Assembly: GCA_023213395.1 (NCBI GenBank)
Contig: CM041465.1
Coordinates: forward strand, 169,639,741 to 169,703,740
Length of the DNA stretch: 64,000 bases
Reading direction: 5' to 3'
Source of the DNA: Cycas panzhihuaensis
Lineage: Eukaryota > Cycadophyta
The notes under the pieces are model-generated. The model worked only from the letters and a program-made list of their open reading frames with translations. It was not told where the DNA came from and ran no database searches. This document shows positions 59,101-64,000 of the stretch, piece after piece. Positions within the stretch are counted from its first letter, which is position 1. Each line of letters opens with the position of its first letter. A program made the translations under genes and the position numbers.

Positions 59101-60303
59101 AAATAATTATTGCTCTAGCAGCCAAGTTTGGTTAGGAAATCTATCAAATAGATGTAAAGAGCACATTTCTGAATGATGATCTCAAAGAAGAGATCTACAT
59201 GTCTCAGCCACCTGGCTTTATTGATAATCCTAATTTAGTTTGTAAACTAAAGAAATCTATTTATAGATTAAAATAAGCACCTCAAGCTTGGTACACTAAA
59301 GTTGATGATTATCTAATTCAAATTGGATATACTAGATGTATTAGTGATCCAAATCTATATTTTAAATATGAAAATAAAAATATTACTATTTTAATCATGT
59401 ATGTTGATGATATCATAATCACTGGATCATCAACTAATAACATTCATCATTTAAAATCTACTTTAATAAATAAATTCAAAACGACCGATCTAGGTCTCTT
59501 ACATTATTTTCTTGGATTACAAATTTATCAACATGATTCAAAAATCACTATATCTCAACCTAAATATATTTTAGACTTAATTGAATAGTTTAATATAGAA
59601 AATGCTAAACCCATCTTTAATCTATTATAATCAGGAGTAAAATTATCTACTGATTGTTCATCACTAATAACCCATCCTATGCTGTCACTTTATATTCACG
59701 TTATATGCAACAACCACATGAATCATATTGGAAAGCTGCTAAACATATATTACGATATCTTTAGAACACTATTTTTTATGGTCTAACTTATAATTTTTAC
59801 AGTAAACCTTTAACTTTAACAGGATATACTGATTCTGATTGGGCAAGTGATACAAATGATTGAAAATATATATCAGGTTATGTATTTTTAATAGATTCTT
59901 CACCTATTACTTAGTCTAGTAAGAAAATACAGGCACTAGCTCTATCAGCGACTGAAGCTAAATATTACACGCTCATTGAAGCCAACAAAGAAGCACTTTA
60001 GCTCAAATCTCTTCTAAATGAAATTGGTCTATTTTCTAACTCATCCATTGAACTTAGAGTTGATAATCAAGGTGCCATTGCTATTGCTACAAATCCAGTA
60101 GTATATTCTAGAACTAAACATATAGAATTACATCAATATTTTATTCGCAATCTTGTTACTGATAACATTATTCATTTATTTTATTATCCTACAAATCTAT
60201 AGGTTGCTGACATACTCACAAAGTCTTTAACTGAAGTCAAGTTTCTAAACCTATAAGATTTGTTGAAACTAAAAGAAGTCTCCATCAAAGGGGGATCAAT
60301 GTG
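56153..60303 (+). pseudogene. Ty1/copia Gag-Pol polyprotein, full length with stops (copy B)
   Basis: Starts MALMPGSTTSVPIPVL at 56153 and ends near 60303. Protease WILDSSASHHMIGH has lost the Gly of DSGAS (57203-57245). Integrase HARFGHTSYGK keeps the HH motif that A has lost (about 57619-57650). RT: MQTEFDTLIKNSTWDL and FAPVAKMNTIKIIIALA, YVDDIIITGSS at 59400-59430. A deletion of about 62 bp relative to A lies near 59666, between RT and RNase H. RNase H remnants run from about 59850 (GYTDSDWASDT) to VADILTKSL near 60205. The two copies carry partly different disabling changes, so some decay is post-duplication. Confidence 0.93.
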
Positions 60304-60330
60304 ATGAAGATCTTCTTTATAAAGGTTAAC

Positions 60331-60895
60331 ATTAAAGGGGGGTGTTAAGATTATTAATATTATTTTTATATTATTATTTAAGTCACATGTATAAATTTAT
60401 ATTTAAGTGATTTTAATATTTAAAGTTTAATCTTTATTTAATCATTATGTGAAAGGTTGTTGAAATGTGAAACTGCCTATTTCAACGAACCTTTCTTGGT
60501 ATCATCTTCTCCTAGATTCAAGGAAGTGGTTCTGAGAATCTAGGAGGTTGTCCAAAGACTTTTTCAAAGGCTAATTTAGTCATACATAGGTGGTTTGCTT
60601 ATGGTTTTATGTATATCCTTTTCTTTTAATAAAATTTTAGATTAGGAGGTGGTTTTTCTTCCCTAGAGGGGGTTTTCCACTTAGCAAATTATGTGTACTT
60701 GTGTAATGTCTTTTTCTTGTATTTTTTCTGTCTATGTGATCCTGTGACATTATGCATGTACCAATTCTCACAGGTTTTATATAAAAACTATTTTCTTTTC
60801 TTTTCTTCCCTTCAAGATTTGATATTTGGGCTACTTCTAGATCAAGGAGGGGAATACATAATTGAATTATAGGGGGCATCATCAACCAACATTAA
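60331..60895 (+). repeat. PPT and 3' LTR of copia (copy B)
   Basis: attaaaggggggtg then tgttaagattattaatat at 60343, collinear with 43308-43857. Confidence 0.8.
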
Positions 60896-60902
60896 ATTAT
60901 GT

Positions 60903-61205
60903 CATTATCCATACCATCATAAGAATGAAATAGAGAGAATTATTAAAAATATGGATAATGTCATTATCCATACCAATTAAGAATAGTTTTTTAATTCCTA
61001 ATGTTAATAAGCATTTAGATGAATTATATATGACATTAAACTAATGTAAATCTATGTTCAAGATACTATCAAATACTTATTCAAGCTAAAGATATATCAT
61101 AAATAACTTTTCGCATATGTATGGGACACTATATATTTAATGTCATATCCCTTCTTTTAACAAATGCTCTGGCCATTTTTTAAGGAATATTTGGAGATGG
61201 ATCAT
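60903..61205 (+). pseudogene. Ty3/gypsy RT remnant
   Basis: After the copia LTR, YHHKNEIERIIKNMDN leads on to LDELYMTLN near 61016. MGHYIFNVISLLLTNALAIF follows near 61120-61178, corresponding to the YGHYEFxVMPFGLTNAPATF core of gypsy RT. Stops and substitutions are many. In A only the first 100 bases remain before the LINE. Confidence 0.6.
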
Positions 61206-63561
61206 AATAAGATAAAATAAAAAATTGATTTAAATAATAATTTTAAGTCAAAGATTAGCTATATATGTGGTTGTAACCCTGTGAAAGAAATGTTAGGTTC
61301 TAAATTTTATGGATCTTATCAAATATGCCATTGACTTATTTAGGTAGCATATGCCTAGAGTTTGTTTGCTAAAGGAAATCTTCATCTTATTTTTTTATAT
61401 TTCTTATCTTAAATAAAAGCCTAGGGAGAATACTCTAGAACAAATTGAATTACATATTTTGAATGAAGAAGGTAACCAGTTTTAGAGTCTGAGTTAATCT
61501 TGGACACCTATATAAGGAATTTAAGGACACAACATATTATCAAGTGCCTCACTAAAAAGAAAGCCTTCCTATAGTATATGGGTTGTGGAAATATGACAAA
61601 TTTCATTGCCAACATCTAAAATTATTATTTTTGTTTCAAGGGAAAAATATTTTAGGGAGAAGAAGCTTATTATAAACCTAAGTAATAGTTAATAATTATA
61701 AATATCATGCCAAAGAGGTATGGCTCTTAATAATATATTCTTTCAAATGTATATAAATATTCATTTATTTTATGTTGTAAGATAACATTTGTTATTCAAT
61801 TTAGTATGATATTTCTTATTATTTATTACTTCACATTTTGATGCACTTTAATACTTTATGCACACTATTAGCTATTATAAAAATAAAAGGGGTTTTTAGT
61901 AAGTCATACGAATAAACTACTAATATCATGTCATGGCACGCTATTATTTTATTTCAATGTGCTTGTTATATGAATGTGTTACAAATACTAGATTATTATG
62001 AAGGCAGAAGAAATCTTCTAAGATTTTTGATAATTAAAAGACCAACAATATGATTGATAAAATAAGTGATGATTAATGTTATAGTAGTGGACATATTTAT
62101 ATGTATATAATAGGGTTCTTTCATAAATAGTTGTAACCATATGATAAGACCCTTGATAATCATTGGTTAATTACTTCTTTAAGGTGGTTCATAACAAGAC
62201 CCCCTTCCTGAAATGTTTCATCCTTGAAACATAACTGAGATAATGATTAGTATGATGTTGCCTCTTCCTATAAAAGGATATCATAATCATTTGATATATA
62301 TCGTTGAATCATAATTATCAAAATTTTAAATAATAGTAAATACGAATATAAAGACAAACTTGAATAAGTTGACGTGATTATGTTCTAGTTAGAATTTTTT
62401 GGTAGATGCGAACTACAAAAATGTTGAGAATTTTTGTATGGTTTTACCTACAAATTGAAGGTTACTACCAAGGAATCTTTTATTTGATTTTGATTTGAAC
62501 CTATTAATATATATAGTTATCTTTTAGAGTATCAGATTCTATACTAATGCTTGAGATCTTCTTATATTTATTAGGATGTAAGATAATTATTACTATTACT
62601 GGAAAATCCTTGGATATATATGATATAGTTATTTGATTCATATTATTTGGTCGAATAGGAGATGAAGTTGTTATTATCAGTATTAGTAACTTTTGTTAAG
62701 ATTGACTAAAAGATGTTATTGCTACTAGTTGGTTCTTCTTCAATTGATGAAGGAATGTAGATATCATCACTGACATTAGTGACCATTTTGGTATATACTT
62801 GATATCTTTTTATAAATAGATATATATTCTTTTGAAAATGATACTAACATTTTGCCCTTATTAACTATTAATGGTTTATCCTTATTTTTCTATTGTATAT
62901 TATTTTCTTCTTCTTGCATCCTGAAATTATGTGTTGAGATTATGATTTGATTTGTAGGCCCTTTTTCATTCTATATTACATGATCATGTATTTCATTAAC
63001 TTTTAGTATAGATGTGTCATCCTTATCTACCTTGTTGACACATTTATCCATATGTCATTCATGTTTTTTAAATAAAATTTTTTGATGTAATTCTTGTAGT
63101 CTTCTTACTTACTCTAATTTTTTATCTAATATTAATAAGTAGGTATCATTGAGGTTTATTAATATTAGAGAAGATTCTTTATATTAATCTCTACTCTCTA
63201 TATCTAAAAGATTCTCATTCCTTTATGATTTTCTAAAAGTCTTTGCTTGTGTATGCCTGTTGGGTGAAAGTTTAATCCTTAGCCATTCCTTATTTATAAT
63301 AACCAACTTATTTGATGTAGGATATGAAGGGGGTTTGGAATTTAGAACCATAAGAGGTCCATGTAAACTAGTAGAATAATTATGTGAGACTTAATTGTGT
63401 ATTGATAATAGAGGTAGATAACTTCTTCTACCTAGAACATCCTTTGAACCGTTAGCCTTTGCCTGAAAAACCTCTAGTTCCCATTTTATTTTCTAGTTCC
63501 CATATGCCTAAACCTTCAAATAATATTAAAGCCAATGATGGTTGACTAGCTTTATTTCCAT
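61206..63561. other. AT-rich DNA with no supported gene
   Basis: No strong domain was found. On the minus strand below 63561, relatively long stretches with sparse stops (for example LHGPLMVLNSKPPSYPTS near 63370-63310 and WLRIKLSPNRHTQAK near 63285-63240) suggest decayed coding sequence continuing from the ORF at 63562-63861. Confidence 0.4.
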
Positions 63562-63861
63562 TTATTTAGCAACTCTATACTTCTCCCTTTCATACTTGTA
63601 ACAAATGAGATGTATTACTTCACTCGTAATCAATGGCTTTATAAATTGTACTCCCATTATTTCAACCAATCTCATAATATCACAATCATCTTGACCTTGA
63701 TACCCTATTAAATAAATGCATAAGGCTTTACTCCTTAGAATGCCAATTATATCTCTTATAGGTCTATATAAAATCTTATTAGTATCTACAAGCATTCCCC
63801 TAGCCAAACTATCTGCAACCCAAAAGTGTGTAAGTAGCATCTTCTCATTCTTCCTAGACAT
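63562..63861 (-). CDS. Unrecognised 99-codon ORF, probably part of a decayed retroelement
   Basis: It starts MSRKNEKMLLTHFWVADSLA and ends YKYEREKYRVAK. It contains RPIRDIIGILRSKALCIYLI and a CDIMRLVEIMGV stretch, without a motif I can name. The same frame stays fairly open upstream toward 64000 (NPTRKNEYEIELEYNKLLDM, then one stop), and a related minus-strand reading continues below 63561 with stops. It could belong to an LTR element or an endogenous pararetrovirus-type sequence. I cannot decide, and it may be chance. Confidence 0.3.
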   Translation of the reverse strand: MSRKNEKMLLTHFWVADSLARGMLVDTNKILYRPIRDIIGILRSKALCIYLIGYQGQDDCDIMRLVEIMGVQFIKPLITSEVIHLICYKYEREKYRVAK

Positions 63862-64000
63862 AATAGAAATGGGATCATTATATGTAAGCTAGTAAATAAT
63901 GACATGAGTACAACTCATGTTATATTGTCCCATGTCTAATAACTTATTATACTCAAGCTCTATTTCATATTCATTCTTTCTAGTAGGGTTCAATCTTACC

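Larger units (their letters stand above)
45288..60984 (+). repeat. Copy B of a large segmental duplication
   Basis: It is collinear with 12242-43966 minus the two later insertions in A (15596-29799 and 30214-31842, each with one TSD). It begins cttgttgatagttgtatta inside the gypsy-type interior and is closer to the second tandem copy (12242) than to the first. It ends attaagaatag at 60984 and continues into unique DNA. Divergence in hand-aligned samples is several percent. Confidence 0.93.

Overview
The window looks like nuclear DNA of a large-genome seed plant. Most of it is AT-rich, decayed, nested plant retrotransposon sequence: Ty1/copia, Ty3/gypsy and L1-type LINEs. The only recognisable host gene is a broken prolylcarboxypeptidase-like pseudogene that keeps short GT-AG introns. 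I see no intact host gene, no rRNA or tRNA gene, and nothing bacterial or organellar. A gymnosperm-like genome would fit the load of old elements, but that is inference.

Layout. 1-2400: copia pol remnant with polypurine tract (PPT) and LTR start. 2400-5848: AT-rich, geneless. 5849-7330 (minus): prolylcarboxypeptidase pseudogene with promoter-like upstream DNA. 8248-14773: a gypsy-type element whose 3' LTR was split by a plus-strand LINE; a 1.78-kb tandem duplication then copied the junction. 15596-29799: a 14.2-kb Tat/Ogre-like Ty3/gypsy element with 2.6-kb LTRs. 30214-31842: a copia-like insertion with its two LTRs inverted. 33834-35354 (minus): a second LINE with a perfect 13-bp target-site duplication (TSD). 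36010-43860: gypsy gag remnant, minisatellite, and a full-length but stop-riddled copia polyprotein with 3' LTR. 43967-45280 (minus): a third LINE. 45288-60984: a diverged second copy of the segment that starts near 12242 and ends at 43966. 60985-64000: gypsy RT remnant, AT-rich DNA and one unrecognised minus-strand ORF.

The two big copies (A = 12242-43966, B = 45288-60984) share the first LINE, the second LINE, both gag remnants, the minisatellite and the copia element. The Tat element and the inverted-LTR element occur only in A, and B has the uninterrupted target at both sites. Those two insertions therefore came after the duplication. A 431-bp stretch is identical between A and B while its flanks differ by several percent in my hand alignment, which suggests recent gene conversion.

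The most interesting object is the Tat-like element. It keeps LTRs, primer binding site (PBS), gag, protease, an archaeal-type RNase H and PPT, but its reverse transcriptase stops after about 40 codons and integrase is absent. In the vacated space lies a long antisense reading frame resembling the plant mobile domain (PMD), with its own TATA-type promoter candidate and a hairpin-rich leader. All its genes carry premature stops, many of them CAG to TAG or CGA to TGA, so this copy is dead, but it may represent a non-autonomous family carrying an antisense gene.
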